Shown here: piece by piece, positions 34,487 through 43,768 of the stretch | Numbering within the stretch: position 1 is the first letter of the stretch | How the letters are laid out: each line of letters opens with the position of its first letter | Source of the DNA: CAYFWF01 sp964346815 | GTDB lineage: Bacteria; Acidobacteriota; Aminicenantia; Aminicenantales; Aminicenantaceae | NCBI GenBank assembly: GCA_964346815.1 | Contig: CAYFWF010000068.1 | Coordinates: 186,001-250,000 of the forward strand | Length of the DNA stretch: 64,000 nucleotides | Direction: 5' to 3' | Made by a program: the position numbers and the translations under genes | Notes under the pieces: model-generated | Seen by the model: the letters and a program-made list of their open reading frames with translations, nothing else | What the model was told of the DNA's origin: nothing | The model's database searches: none

Positions 34487-36271
34487 ATGAAAGAAAAGAA
34501 AATTTACGAAGACCTTTCTCCTCTTTTAAATAAGGCACAACTTATGCGTATCATTGTCCAATTCGTGTTCCTCATCCTTTTGTTTTTCTTTTGGAAGATC
34601 CAGATTCTCGACTACAACAAATATTGGAAACAGTCTGAAGCGAATCGTATCCGAGAAATGACCCTGCCTCCTCAGAGAGGTCTGATTAAAGATAGAAACG
34701 GTGAAATTCTGGCAACCAATATCGCTTCCTTCAGGGCGTCTATAATCAGAGAAAACTGCAGAGATTTCGAGGAATCGTGCCAAAAAATTTCATCACTCTT
34801 AATGCTCGATCCAGAAGTTTTAAAAGAGAGAATCGATAGATATAAGGATTCGCCCCTTTTCCAGCCTATCGTGGTTAAAGACAATCTGTCATTAGAAGAG
34901 GTCGCTAAAGTCAAGGCACGAGCTATGGAATTTCCGGAACTGATCATTCAGTCCGAGCCAAAAAGATACTACCCTTATAAGTCACTCGCGGCTCATGTCA
35001 TCGGATATCTTCAGGAAGTTTCCCAACCGGAGATGGAGAGCTTATACAAGGACAGACAGCAAGGCGATCTTGTCGGCAAAACAGGGATTGAAAGAGAATA
35101 CGAAGAAAGACTGGTTGGGAAAAAAGGGCGAATTCTTGAGGTCGTAGACAGTGTGGGAAGAAAAAGGGAAGAGATCTCCAGGCTTAATCCAACTCCAGGC
35201 GAGGATATGATACTCACTCTCGATTTCAGACTTCAAAAAAGAACAGAGGAGCTTTTGAACGGGAGAGAGGGAGCAGTGGTTGTTTTGAAACCGGATACTG
35301 GAGAGATACTTTCCTTGGCAAGTTTTCCAACCTTCGATCCCAATAAGTTTATCAATCGTTTCACTCCCGATGAATGGCTTGACCTTATCCAAAGTCCAGA
35401 ATTTCCGCTGGAAAATCGGGCGATAAGAGGTCTATATGCTCCGGGATCCATTTTCAAACTGACTCTGGCTCTCGGTGCATTGGAATCAGAAATAATCAAT
35501 GAATGGAAAAGCTACTACTGCAGTGGATCGATCAGATTATACGGAAATCCTCGGGCTTGTTGGTTCAGAGGGGGGCACGGTTCCATGAATCTCTATGAGG
35601 GAATAAAAAATTCGTGCAATATCTATTTCTATCAGGTAGGGAAAACGATGGGAATTGAAAAAATCGCCCATTATGCCCGAATGATTGGATTTGGAAAAAA
35701 GACAGGAATTGATCTTCCTGGCGAGAAAACAGGGCTGGTCCCCGATACTGAATGGAAAAAAAGAGTAAGGAAAGAGCCTTGGTATCCTGGGGAAACGATA
35801 TCTGTGGCCATCGGGCAAGGGCCTATCACGGTCACTCCTCTTCAGGTGGCCGTTTATACCGCTTGTATTGCGAACCGGGGAAAGAAAGTGATTCCTTATC
35901 TTTACCAGAAGAAGAATCCGCTGTTTGGAGAAGAGAATTCTGTTGACATTCGAAAAGCCACATTCGAAAGAATCATAAGGGGAATGTGGCAATCGGTCAA
36001 TGACGGAGGCACGGGGAGGGGATCTCGAGTGGAGGGATTTGATGTATGCGGGAAAACAGGTTCTACTCAAGTCGTGAGTTCAGCCACAGCCAAGAAACTG
36101 GGAGAGGAGAGCAAAATAGTAAAAACTCATTCCTGGTATACGGGATTTGCGCCTAAAGACGATCCCCAGATTGTGGTCACCGTGCTCGTTGAATATGGAG
36201 GGATGGGGGGAGCTACGGCTGCACCTCTGGCACGAGAGTTGTTCCAATTATTCAGAGAAAATCATGATTGA
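34487..36271 (+). CDS. mrdA: Penicillin-binding protein 2 (elongasome transpeptidase)
   Basis: 594 residues. One N-terminal membrane anchor, a PBP dimerisation domain (starting near PPQRGLIKDRNGEILA) and the transpeptidase domain with SxxK at GSIFK (Ser321, Lys324), SCN, and KTGS (523-526). It cross-links peptidoglycan during rod elongation with RodA. It overlaps rodA by eight bases. A class B PBP of the MrdA type is favoured over FtsI by the neighbours. Confidence 0.96.
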   Translation: MKEKKIYEDLSPLLNKAQLMRIIVQFVFLILLFFFWKIQILDYNKYWKQSEANRIREMTLPPQRGLIKDRNGEILATNIASFRASIIRENCRDFEESCQKISSLLMLDPEVLKERIDRYKDSPLFQPIVVKDNLSLEEVAKVKARAMEFPELIIQSEPKRYYPYKSLAAHVIGYLQEVSQPEMESLYKDRQQGDLVGKTGIEREYEERLVGKKGRILEVVDSVGRKREEISRLNPTPGEDMILTLDFRLQKRTEELLNGREGAVVVLKPDTGEILSLASFPTFDPNKFINRFTPDEWLDLIQSPEFPLENRAIRGLYAPGSIFKLTLALGALESEIINEWKSYYCSGSIRLYGNPRACWFRGGHGSMNLYEGIKNSCNIYFYQVGKTMGIEKIAHYARMIGFGKKTGIDLPGEKTGLVPDTEWKKRVRKEPWYPGETISVAIGQGPITVTPLQVAVYTACIANRGKKVIPYLYQKKNPLFGEENSVDIRKATFERIIRGMWQSVNDGGTGRGSRVEGFDVCGKTGSTQVVSSATAKKLGEESKIVKTHSWYTGFAPKDDPQIVVTVLVEYGGMGGATAAPLARELFQLFRENHD

Positions 36272-37355
36272 TAGAAATCAGCTCAGAAATATCGACTGGA
36301 TCCTTATTGGACTTTTGATCCTTAATTCTTTGATTGGACTGGCATTCATTCACAGCAGTTCACATTATTTATCCGGAAATTATGCAGTGAAACAGTTGTT
36401 GTGGATCGCGGTAAGTCTTTCTGCTCTCTTTCTTTTTCTTTCACTGAACTACAGATTGCTTGTTGCTTATTCCTTATATTTTTATGTGGTTATTGTCGGT
36501 ATACTTGCAGGGATTTTGATTTTTGGCACGCTGATCTCAGGAGCCAAGAGCTGGATCGTTTTGCCTTTTTTCTGGATTCAGCCTTCAGAGATTGCGAAGA
36601 TCATAGTGATTCTGGTCATAGCCAATATTTTCTCTGATTACAGAAGAGAATATCTTGCGATTGGGCAGGGTCTGTTAAGCAGCTTTTTAGTTTTTTTGCC
36701 AGTCGTTCTGATTGCTCTACAGCCAGACCTTGGAACAGCCCTGACTTATCTCCCTATTCTTTTGGCTGCGTTTATTTTAGCCGGATTAGGAAGAAGATCC
36801 CTCATTGTCCTCATCATTTTTGCTCTTCTGATCGGGATCGTTGGATGGAACATGTTTCTGAGGGATTATCAGAAGGAGAGAATTACCACACTCGTCTCGC
36901 CAGCAAAGGATCCATTGGGAGCTGGTTACCATACAATTCAATCAAAGATCGCTATCGGATCGGGCGGATTTTTAGGGAAGGGCTATAAAAAGGGAACCCA
37001 GAGTCAGTTGAGGTTTCTTCCTGCCCGGCATACTGACTTTATTCTCTCTGTGATTGGAGAAGAATTTGGATTCATGGGCGTGGCTGCCGTGCTTTTGTGT
37101 TATTTCTTGTTCCTGTCTCGTCTTTTTCAGTCTGTGGCACAATCGAGAGATCGTGCGGGAGTCTATATAATTTTTATGGTTGCCCTGACCATTGCTTTCC
37201 AGTTTTGTGTGAATGTTTTTATGACCATAGGGCTTTTTCCAATCGCAGGAGTGCCGCTGCCCTTGCTGAGTTATGGCGGCTCATCTCTTCTCACAAATTA
37301 TCTGGCGGTTTCCCTCGTATTGAATATCAAGATGAGAAGGTTTGTAAACGTTTAA
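36264..37355 (+). CDS. rodA: Rod shape-determining protein RodA (SEDS glycosyltransferase)
   Basis: 363 residues with about ten membrane helices. SEDS-family features are FFWIQPSEIAKI, LQPDLGTALTYLP and the C-terminal PLLSYGGSSLLTNY. RodA polymerises glycan strands together with PBP2. The ATG at 36264 lies inside the mrdA end; the upstream frame extension to 36147 is in the transpeptidase gene and rejected. Confidence 0.96.
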   Translation: MIDRNQLRNIDWILIGLLILNSLIGLAFIHSSSHYLSGNYAVKQLLWIAVSLSALFLFLSLNYRLLVAYSLYFYVVIVGILAGILIFGTLISGAKSWIVLPFFWIQPSEIAKIIVILVIANIFSDYRREYLAIGQGLLSSFLVFLPVVLIALQPDLGTALTYLPILLAAFILAGLGRRSLIVLIIFALLIGIVGWNMFLRDYQKERITTLVSPAKDPLGAGYHTIQSKIAIGSGGFLGKGYKKGTQSQLRFLPARHTDFILSVIGEEFGFMGVAAVLLCYFLFLSRLFQSVAQSRDRAGVYIIFMVALTIAFQFCVNVFMTIGLFPIAGVPLPLLSYGGSSLLTNYLAVSLVLNIKMRRFVNV

Positions 37356-37386
37356 TCCCTGCTTTTTATCGAATCGTGGATTCAGA

Positions 37387-39921
37387 ATGAAAGATAAAAC
37401 TGAAATACTAGAGATTCTCAGAAATGTAGAAAAACCAGGTCGATATCTGGGGGATGAATGGAATTCCATACATAAAGATCCCACCCGCGTAAAGGTAAAA
37501 GTGGCTCTGGCGTTTCCAGATCTTTATGAAGTGGGGATGTCTTACCTCGGTCAGAAAATTCTCTATCACATCCTCAATCGCCAATCCTCCATATTGGCTG
37601 AACGGGTATTCGCCCCCTGGGGGGATTTCGAAACTGAACTGAGGGAGAGAGGGATGCCGCTTTTTTCGCTCGAAAACAGGATCCCGCTCGATCGGTTTGA
37701 CCTCATAGGCTTTTCTCTTCTTTATGAACTCAGCTATTCCAATGTTTTGAATATGCTCGACTTAGGAGGGATTCCTTTAAGGAGCCAAGATAGAGATTTA
37801 AGTGCTCCTTTGGTGATTGCAGGAGGACCTGCTGCGTTCAATCCCGAACCCATGGCTCAATATTTTGATCTTTTCCTGGTAGGAGATGGAGAAGACGCCT
37901 TTTTAGAAATCATCGAAAAATATCTCGAATTGAGACCTGAGTTGAAAGACAAAATTTCTCTGCTCAGAGAAATGGCAGAGGTCGACGGAGTTTACGTCCC
38001 TGCGTTATATAGTTCTTATAGGCCCAAAGAGTCTGTGCTTCTTGCGGTCAAACCCACAGATTCTCTACCTTCAAAGATTCAAAAAAGGACACTCTATCCT
38101 TTTCATCGGGCTCCATTCCCAGAAGAAATTGTGGTTCCTCATATCAACGTTATTTTCGATAGAGTCGCCCTTGAAGTGGAAAGAGGATGTCCTCAAAAAT
38201 GCCGATTTTGTCAGGCCTCGAGCATTTATTTTCCTCCCCGTGTTAAAAGTCCTTCGCGTGTGGTTTCAGGAGTCTTGAAGAGCCTGCGCTCCACCGGCTA
38301 TGAGGATGTGTCTTTGACGGCTCTTTCGATTTGTGATTATCCTTATTTAAAAGGAGTCGTCCGGTCATTGATGGAAGAGCTGGAAAAACAGAAAGTCTCT
38401 CTATCACTCTCATCCATCAGGCCAAAAGGATTGTCACCCGAAGTTGTGAAGAATATTGTTAAAGTCCGGAAGACTGGATTCACTCTCGTCCCGGAGGCGG
38501 GCTCGGAAAGGTTGCGGTCGGTCATCAACAAAAAGATCCGCGAGGAAGAAATCTGGGAAGCAGCTGAGAATGCTTTTTCCGAAGGATGGACACTGCTTAA
38601 ACTCTATTTCATGATTGGGCTGCCAACGGAGACGGAAGAGGATCTTATCGGAATAGTGCACCTGGTTGAGGAAGTGCTCAACAGGGGGAAAAAGATCTTG
38701 AAAAGGCCACCGCAAATCCATCTCAGCATTTCCTCTTTCATCCCCAAACCGCATACTCCCTTTCAATGGCTCCGGATGGAGGAAAAAGAGATTCTAAAAG
38801 ACAAATACAGGTATGTGTTCTCGCGGCTGAAAAAATACCCTTTTGTAAGATTCAAGAAAAATTCTTTGGAAAGCTCGATTCTTGAGGGGGTACTTTCCCG
38901 AGGAGACAGACAGCTGGACGGTGTTATCTACAGCGCGTGGAATCAGGGAGCCCGGTTTGACAGCTGGAATGATATTTTTCGGTTTCAGATCTGGGAAGAT
39001 GCTTTTGAGAAAGAAAAAGTCGATCCTAATAAGTACCTCATGGAGTATCACAGACAGAGTGTCCTTCCCTGGGATCATATTGATACGGGGATCAAGAAAT
39101 CCCATTTGCTCGATGAACTGAATCAGGCTCTAAGGGGCCAAACCAGTCCCGCCTGTATGGAGAGAAAGTGTTCAGAATGTCAGGGATGCAGCTTATCAGC
39201 GTTTTATCAACGGGGCCTTCATGAGAAGGTACCGGCGCCGGTTATTGACACACCCAGTTTGGGAAAAAAGACTGATGGCGTTCATAGATACCGCGCCTCC
39301 TACCTAAAAACAGACACAGCGCGTTTTCTCTCCCATATAGATGTGCATACAATTATCCGACAGGGTTTCAGGAGGGCGGGAATATCCGTTTCTTACACCC
39401 ATGGATTTCATCCAAAAATGCAGATGGTCTATCCTCCTGCTCTGCCTTTGGGAATGGAGGGCAAAGGAGAGTGGATTGAATTCAAATCGTCATTTGCATA
39501 CCTGGAGGATGAATTTGTATCTCAGGTCAACAAATTCCTTCCCCGAGGAATCCGTTTCACTCGGTTAGTGAAGGTTGACGAGTCCCAGGACAATCTGAGC
39601 AAACAGATCAAAACTTTGGTTTATTCTCTGGATCTCCACAGCAGGGATGTGCGTAAGGCTGTCGAGGATCTCTTGCCGCTGAAAAACTCCGAAAATGATT
39701 ACTATGCCGCTGTGGAAAAGCTTAAGGATGAGTTCATGAAAGAGTGGTTACCTCATTCTGCCGTTAAAGCTACCATAGACAGAAAAGAAGCTAAGCTGCT
39801 TCTTTATATAAAGCCTGATTTCCCAAAAAATCTGAAGCCTCAACAGATCATCGAAAAAATCTTTGGTATGCGTCATCCCGTTTTCTTTATGGCACGTGAA
39901 GAGATTCTGTTTAACGATTGA
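37387..39921 (+). CDS. B12-domain radical SAM protein fused to a DUF2344 domain (TIGR03960/TIGR03936 type)
   Basis: 844 residues. The N-terminal part resembles TIGR03960 proteins: an atypical cobalamin-binding-like region, then a radical SAM core with CxxxCxxC at Cys268, Cys272 and Cys275 (ERGCPQKCRFCQA). Residues from about 620 on form the DUF2344 (TIGR03936) domain starting YRASYLKTDTARFLSHID. A cysteine-rich CMERKCSECQGCS lies between the two. The function is unknown; such genes commonly follow rod-shape genes and precede ribonuclease G, which is not found next to this one. Confidence 0.9.
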   Translation: MKDKTEILEILRNVEKPGRYLGDEWNSIHKDPTRVKVKVALAFPDLYEVGMSYLGQKILYHILNRQSSILAERVFAPWGDFETELRERGMPLFSLENRIPLDRFDLIGFSLLYELSYSNVLNMLDLGGIPLRSQDRDLSAPLVIAGGPAAFNPEPMAQYFDLFLVGDGEDAFLEIIEKYLELRPELKDKISLLREMAEVDGVYVPALYSSYRPKESVLLAVKPTDSLPSKIQKRTLYPFHRAPFPEEIVVPHINVIFDRVALEVERGCPQKCRFCQASSIYFPPRVKSPSRVVSGVLKSLRSTGYEDVSLTALSICDYPYLKGVVRSLMEELEKQKVSLSLSSIRPKGLSPEVVKNIVKVRKTGFTLVPEAGSERLRSVINKKIREEEIWEAAENAFSEGWTLLKLYFMIGLPTETEEDLIGIVHLVEEVLNRGKKILKRPPQIHLSISSFIPKPHTPFQWLRMEEKEILKDKYRYVFSRLKKYPFVRFKKNSLESSILEGVLSRGDRQLDGVIYSAWNQGARFDSWNDIFRFQIWEDAFEKEKVDPNKYLMEYHRQSVLPWDHIDTGIKKSHLLDELNQALRGQTSPACMERKCSECQGCSLSAFYQRGLHEKVPAPVIDTPSLGKKTDGVHRYRASYLKTDTARFLSHIDVHTIIRQGFRRAGISVSYTHGFHPKMQMVYPPALPLGMEGKGEWIEFKSSFAYLEDEFVSQVNKFLPRGIRFTRLVKVDESQDNLSKQIKTLVYSLDLHSRDVRKAVEDLLPLKNSENDYYAAVEKLKDEFMKEWLPHSAVKATIDRKEAKLLLYIKPDFPKNLKPQQIIEKIFGMRHPVFFMAREEILFND

Positions 39922-40007
39922 CAGAAAGTGAAGTTTTGAGTATAAGACTAGACTGATTGAAGTGAGACTGCGAAATGGTTCTATAGATAGGATGAAAGGA
40001 GGACAGA

Positions 40008-41159
40008 TTGATTGATTTCAGTCTAACCGAAGAGCAGAAAGCTCTTCAGGAAATGAGTAGAGAGTTTGCAATAAAGGAGATGAAGCCTAATGCAGCGAAA
40101 TATGATAGAGGCGAAGAATTTCCGGAAGATGTCATGAAGAAAGCCTTCGAAGTGGGGTTCCTCACCTGTACCATTCCCAAGGAATTCGGTGGAGGCGGGC
40201 TGTGCGACCTCGACACGGTCATCATCAGCGAAGAGTTGGCAGCAGGGTGTGCAGGTATGTATACCACCATGATGGTCAACGCCTTAGCCTATACCCCGGT
40301 CATTCTTTATGGAAATGATGAGCAGAAAAAGAAATTCTTGATCCCACAAACCGAGAAAATGTCCTTTGCTTCCTTTTGTCTGACTGAAAGAGAAGCGGGT
40401 TCGGATGCAGGAGCTATAAAAACAAAAGCGAAAAAAAATGACCATGAATATGTCATCAACGGATCCAAATGCTTCATTTCGAATGGAGGAATTGCCAGTT
40501 GGTATGTGGTTTTCGCATTGACTGATCCGGATAAAGGGGCTAGGGGCATGAGTGCCTTCATCGTTCCCCGGGAGACCCCCGGTCTCTCGGTAGGAAAGAT
40601 CGAAGATAAAATGGGACATCGGGCCTCCAACACTGCAGAGATCTTTTTTGAAGATGTCAGAGTACCGGAGGAGAATTTGCTGGCCAAGGAAGGATTAGGT
40701 TTTGTCATTGCCATGAAGACGCTGGATCACACCCGGGCCCCCGTCGGGGCTGCTGGTGTGGGAGTCGCAAGAGCAGCTATGGAGTATGCTATCGAATATG
40801 CCAAGACCAGAATCCAATTCGGGAAGCCTATCGCTTTATTTCAAAACACATCTTTTAAGATCGCCCAAATGGCTGCGGACATAGATGCAGCCCGTTATCT
40901 TGTCTGGCGTGCAGCTTGGCGTATGGATCAAGAAATGTCCTGTGGAAAAGAATCGGCCATGGCCAAGATGTATGGTTCTGATGTGGCCATGAAAGTCACC
41001 ACCGAAGCCCTGCAGATTTTAGGTGGTTACGGATACATGAGGGATTACCCTATGGAAAAGTTGATGCGGGATGCAAAGCTCCTTCAAATTTATGAAGGAA
41101 CGAACGAGATTCAAAGGTTAGTTATCTCAAGAGAAGTCATAGGACCGATTAAAAAATAA
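40008..41159 (+). CDS. Acyl-CoA dehydrogenase
   Basis: 383 residues, an FAD enzyme oxidising acyl-CoA to enoyl-CoA. Typical stretches: FCLTEREAGSDAGAIKTKA (FAD/substrate binding), RVPEENLLAKEGLGF, and QIYEGTNEIQRL near the C-terminus, whose Glu is the catalytic base in short-chain and butyryl-type enzymes. Chain length cannot be fixed. The start is a TTG at 40008 with AAAGGAGG six bases upstream. No electron-transfer flavoprotein gene is adjacent. Confidence 0.95.
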   Translation: MIDFSLTEEQKALQEMSREFAIKEMKPNAAKYDRGEEFPEDVMKKAFEVGFLTCTIPKEFGGGGLCDLDTVIISEELAAGCAGMYTTMMVNALAYTPVILYGNDEQKKKFLIPQTEKMSFASFCLTEREAGSDAGAIKTKAKKNDHEYVINGSKCFISNGGIASWYVVFALTDPDKGARGMSAFIVPRETPGLSVGKIEDKMGHRASNTAEIFFEDVRVPEENLLAKEGLGFVIAMKTLDHTRAPVGAAGVGVARAAMEYAIEYAKTRIQFGKPIALFQNTSFKIAQMAADIDAARYLVWRAAWRMDQEMSCGKESAMAKMYGSDVAMKVTTEALQILGGYGYMRDYPMEKLMRDAKLLQIYEGTNEIQRLVISREVIGPIKK

Positions 41160-41259
41160 AAACTCATTCTCGATATCCGCATATACTTTTTCACACCAAT
41201 TGTTGGGGGAAGTATAAATAGTGGTCGCGTCTTTTTTGACGACTTGGCAGGAGAGGTCT

Positions 41260-41649
41260 CTATTCTTCGGTAAAATACTCGGGGATAATCCCTAAAACTT
41301 CCACACCGGCTCCTCTGGCGATATCGAGGAGTTCGATGATTTTGCGGTAGGGAATTTTAGCATCGGCCCTGATGAATGCGGTCTTATCCTGACGAGTGGC
41401 ATAAACTCGCCTCAATTCATCTCCAACCTCTTCTAAATTCCACTGAGCCTTATTGATATCCACTCTGTCACCTTTATAGAGAGTTAAAACGATAAGGCTG
41501 CCAGGAGTTGAGCTCGCATCTTGTGTGGTCTCTGGGAGTTTGATATCAAATCCCTTTTGAACGGTAGGTGTCAGAACCATAAATATAATGAGGAGAACCA
41601 ATAAGACATCGCACAGGGGAACCACATTAGGTTCAGCTTTTCCAGCCAT
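41260..41649 (-). CDS. ExbD/TolR-family protein, without an adjacent ExbB partner
   Basis: 129 residues from the ATG at 41649 (ACAAGGAGGAAGGA upstream; the extra N-terminus to 41682 is rejected). One N-terminal membrane helix with the functional Asp (VPLCDVLLVLLIIFMVLTP) and a periplasmic domain ending DIARGAGVEVLGIIPEYF. ExbD/TolR works with an ExbB/TolQ five-subunit motor to energise TonB or Tol systems. No exbB, tonB or tolQ lies within several kilobases. It has its own near-consensus promoter. Confidence 0.88.
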   Translation of the reverse strand: MAGKAEPNVVPLCDVLLVLLIIFMVLTPTVQKGFDIKLPETTQDASSTPGSLIVLTLYKGDRVDINKAQWNLEEVGDELRRVYATRQDKTAFIRADAKIPYRKIIELLDIARGAGVEVLGIIPEYFTEE

Positions 41650-41685
41650 TCCTTCCTCCTTGTAATCTCCGTTGGTCAGCAATTC

Positions 41686-41714
41686 ATTTTAAGGCAAAGC
41701 CTCGGCTTTGTCAA
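41686..41714 (-). promoter_or_regulatory. Near-consensus promoter of the exbD-like gene with an embedded palindrome
   Basis: On the minus strand: TTGACA (41709-41714), a 17-base spacer and TAAAAT (41686-41691). A 16-bp palindrome, CAAAGCC-TC-GGCTTTG (41695-41710), fills the spacer and touches the -35 box. That is a usual place for a repressor operator. Confidence 0.75.
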
Positions 41715-41766
41715 CGCAAATTTGGCAGGTGGGTTCAGATATCTTTTTTTCCCCGCGATTTCTTAT

Positions 41767-41795
41767 TTGATTTTTTTGATTACCCCAGCTATATT
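41767..41795 (+). promoter_or_regulatory. Promoter of the TIGR04076-like gene
   Basis: TTGATT (41767-41772), a 17-base spacer and TATATT (41790-41795), about 25 bases before the ATG at 41821. Confidence 0.6.
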
Positions 41796-41820
41796 GAGAA
41801 CGTACAAAAAGGAGCAAAAA

Positions 41821-42090
41821 ATGAAGGATTTAAAGGTCGAAGTGGTGGAAATAAAAGAGCGGTGCGGGGCCAGACATAGAGTTGAGGATACTTTTTTCAT
41901 CAGGGGCGAGGGAACTATCGAAATTCCCGGGGAGAAAAAAGTATGTTTGTATGCTCTGAACAGCCTCTTTCCGTTCCTCACTGCGAAGCAGAGAGAAGAT
42001 GAACTTCCTCACGACGATTGGATCGCAGAGACTGAAACGCTCTGCTGCCCAGACCCAAAAGGAGTTGTGTTTAAGGTCACAACAATCTAA
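41821..42090 (+). CDS. TIGR04076-like small protein
   Basis: 89 residues from the ATG at 41821, preceded by AAGGAGC. The sequence VKVEVVEIKERCGARHRVEDTF-like opening (KVEVVEIKERCGARH), then CLYALNSLFPFLTA and CCPDPKGVVFKV, fits the TIGR04076 family, a small cysteine-containing protein of unknown function. The frame extends upstream to 41722, but that part covers the promoter. It overlaps the cstA stop by four bases in convergent orientation. Confidence 0.75.
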   Translation: MKDLKVEVVEIKERCGARHRVEDTFFIRGEGTIEIPGEKKVCLYALNSLFPFLTAKQREDELPHDDWIAETETLCCPDPKGVVFKVTTI

Positions 42091-43763
42091 GAGCTCGTTT
42101 TATCTGATCCGTCCGCTTTTTTTATATTGAAAAGTATATTGCGGGCTTCATAGACGATCACCAGGGCCAGAGCGATGAGTAAAACACTCACACCGGCTAG
42201 AAGAAAACTTCCCTCCTTGAAGAATCTCATGCCTTGATAGACGAGAGCTGCAAGGGTGGTCAGGAGCATGAAGTAGGCCGGGTAGAGGGTGTACTTCTTT
42301 GGTTTTTTAATTGCCACCAGGTAAGAGGAAACAACGATCAATGCCAAAGCCGCCACGAGCTGATTGGATGCTCCGAAAACCGGCCATATGGCCTTATATC
42401 CTTCTGTTGCTCCCATCAAACCGGCAAAAACAAGAATGATTGCTGAAGAAATCCATCTGTTTTTGAATACAGGAGCCTGTTTTCCCAACAGCTCCGAGAA
42501 TATGAATCTCCCCAGCCGCGTTCCAGTATCGAGGGTGGTGAGTACGAATGCGTTGAGCATGACCATCCCGAAGAATGCTCCGTACAGAAATGTAATGGCC
42601 GGAAGCGAAGAGACAATCCTCCCGTATCCTGTTGCGAACGCCTTGATAGGATCCCCGGAACTCATCAGATATTGAAAGCCGAATCGACTTTCTGCACCCG
42701 AAGGATCCCAAGCTAAAGCCGCAGCAGCGACGAATATGACGAGGCCAGCTAAAGCGGCCTCTGTCACCATTCCTCCATATCCAATCAGTTTTCCTGAAGC
42801 TTCATCCGGAAGCTGTTTGGATGTGGTTCCTCCAGCGACAATCGAATGAAAACCCGATATCGCTCCACAGGCGATGATGACGAAGAGCATCGGCCAAAGA
42901 GGGCCGCCTTTGCTGGTGAGAGAAACAAAAGCAGGAGCATTGATAACGGGTTGGAGGCCGATCAGGCCGAGATAGCCTAATCCGAGTCCAAGGAAGAGAA
43001 TCCAAGTGCTGATGTAATCTCGAGGTTGGAGAAGAAACCAAACAGGCAGGGACGATGCAAAAAGGCTGTAAATGATCAGGATGAAGAACCAGAAGTTCTG
43101 GCTGGACAAGCCCAGTATTTCGGCAGGAAGCTCGACAGGAAGAAGGTCGCCCAAGTAGATCAGAAAGAAGAGACAAACGATTGCAATCAGTGTTGCGGCC
43201 AGGATGTTGAAGCCCTTTTTGTATATCAGCCATCCAAAAATCATAGCCAGGAAAACAACCCCGAAAGTGGGAATGACGATTTTTGGCTGTGAAACGAGAG
43301 TCTTGGAAGCGACAACAGCAAAGACAGCTATGACAAGGGCCAAAGAAAGCCAGAGAAAGACAGAAAAGATGATTTTTGTCCGTTTTCCAAGGGTTTTTTC
43401 CGAAATGTCGCCAAGGGAAGTGCCCTTGTTCTGGACAGAAGTCATGAGAGATGTATAATCATGCACAGCACCCAGGAAAATGCTTCCCAGTGCTACCCAT
43501 AGGAGAGCTCCCAGCCACCCGAAATAAAGGACCCCGAGCAGAGGACCCAAAATTGGGCCGGCCCCTGCGATCGAAGAGAAATGGTGTCCGAAGAGTAATG
43601 GTTTTTTAGCAGGTGAATAGTCAATTCCGTCTTTCATCTCAAAGGCAGGAGTCGGGCGAGTATTATCGATCTCTAGGACTTTTTTTTCGATAAAACTTCC
43701 ATAAATTTTATATCCCAAAAAGAGCCAGAGGATAAGGACGAAGGCAAGAATAAGCGTGTTCAT
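42087..43763 (-). CDS. cstA: Carbon starvation protein A-type permease
   Basis: 558 residues, about 15 hydrophobic helices. CstA family landmarks: GYKIYGSFIEKKVLEID near the N-terminus, HHFSSIAGAGPILGPLLG and AIWPVFGASNQLVAALAL. CstA-type permeases import pyruvate or peptides in other bacteria. It starts five bases after the second OPT transporter, so both are one transcription unit. Confidence 0.95.
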   Translation of the reverse strand: MNTLILAFVLILWLFLGYKIYGSFIEKKVLEIDNTRPTPAFEMKDGIDYSPAKKPLLFGHHFSSIAGAGPILGPLLGVLYFGWLGALLWVALGSIFLGAVHDYTSLMTSVQNKGTSLGDISEKTLGKRTKIIFSVFLWLSLALVIAVFAVVASKTLVSQPKIVIPTFGVVFLAMIFGWLIYKKGFNILAATLIAIVCLFFLIYLGDLLPVELPAEILGLSSQNFWFFILIIYSLFASSLPVWFLLQPRDYISTWILFLGLGLGYLGLIGLQPVINAPAFVSLTSKGGPLWPMLFVIIACGAISGFHSIVAGGTTSKQLPDEASGKLIGYGGMVTEAALAGLVIFVAAAALAWDPSGAESRFGFQYLMSSGDPIKAFATGYGRIVSSLPAITFLYGAFFGMVMLNAFVLTTLDTGTRLGRFIFSELLGKQAPVFKNRWISSAIILVFAGLMGATEGYKAIWPVFGASNQLVAALALIVVSSYLVAIKKPKKYTLYPAYFMLLTTLAALVYQGMRFFKEGSFLLAGVSVLLIALALVIVYEARNILFNIKKADGSDKTSS

Positions 43764-43768
43764 TCTGG

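Noticed and set aside
41722..41820. Hydrophobic extension of the TIGR04076-like protein
   Set aside because: It would span the promoter at 41767-41795; ATG 41821 has an AAGGAGC site.
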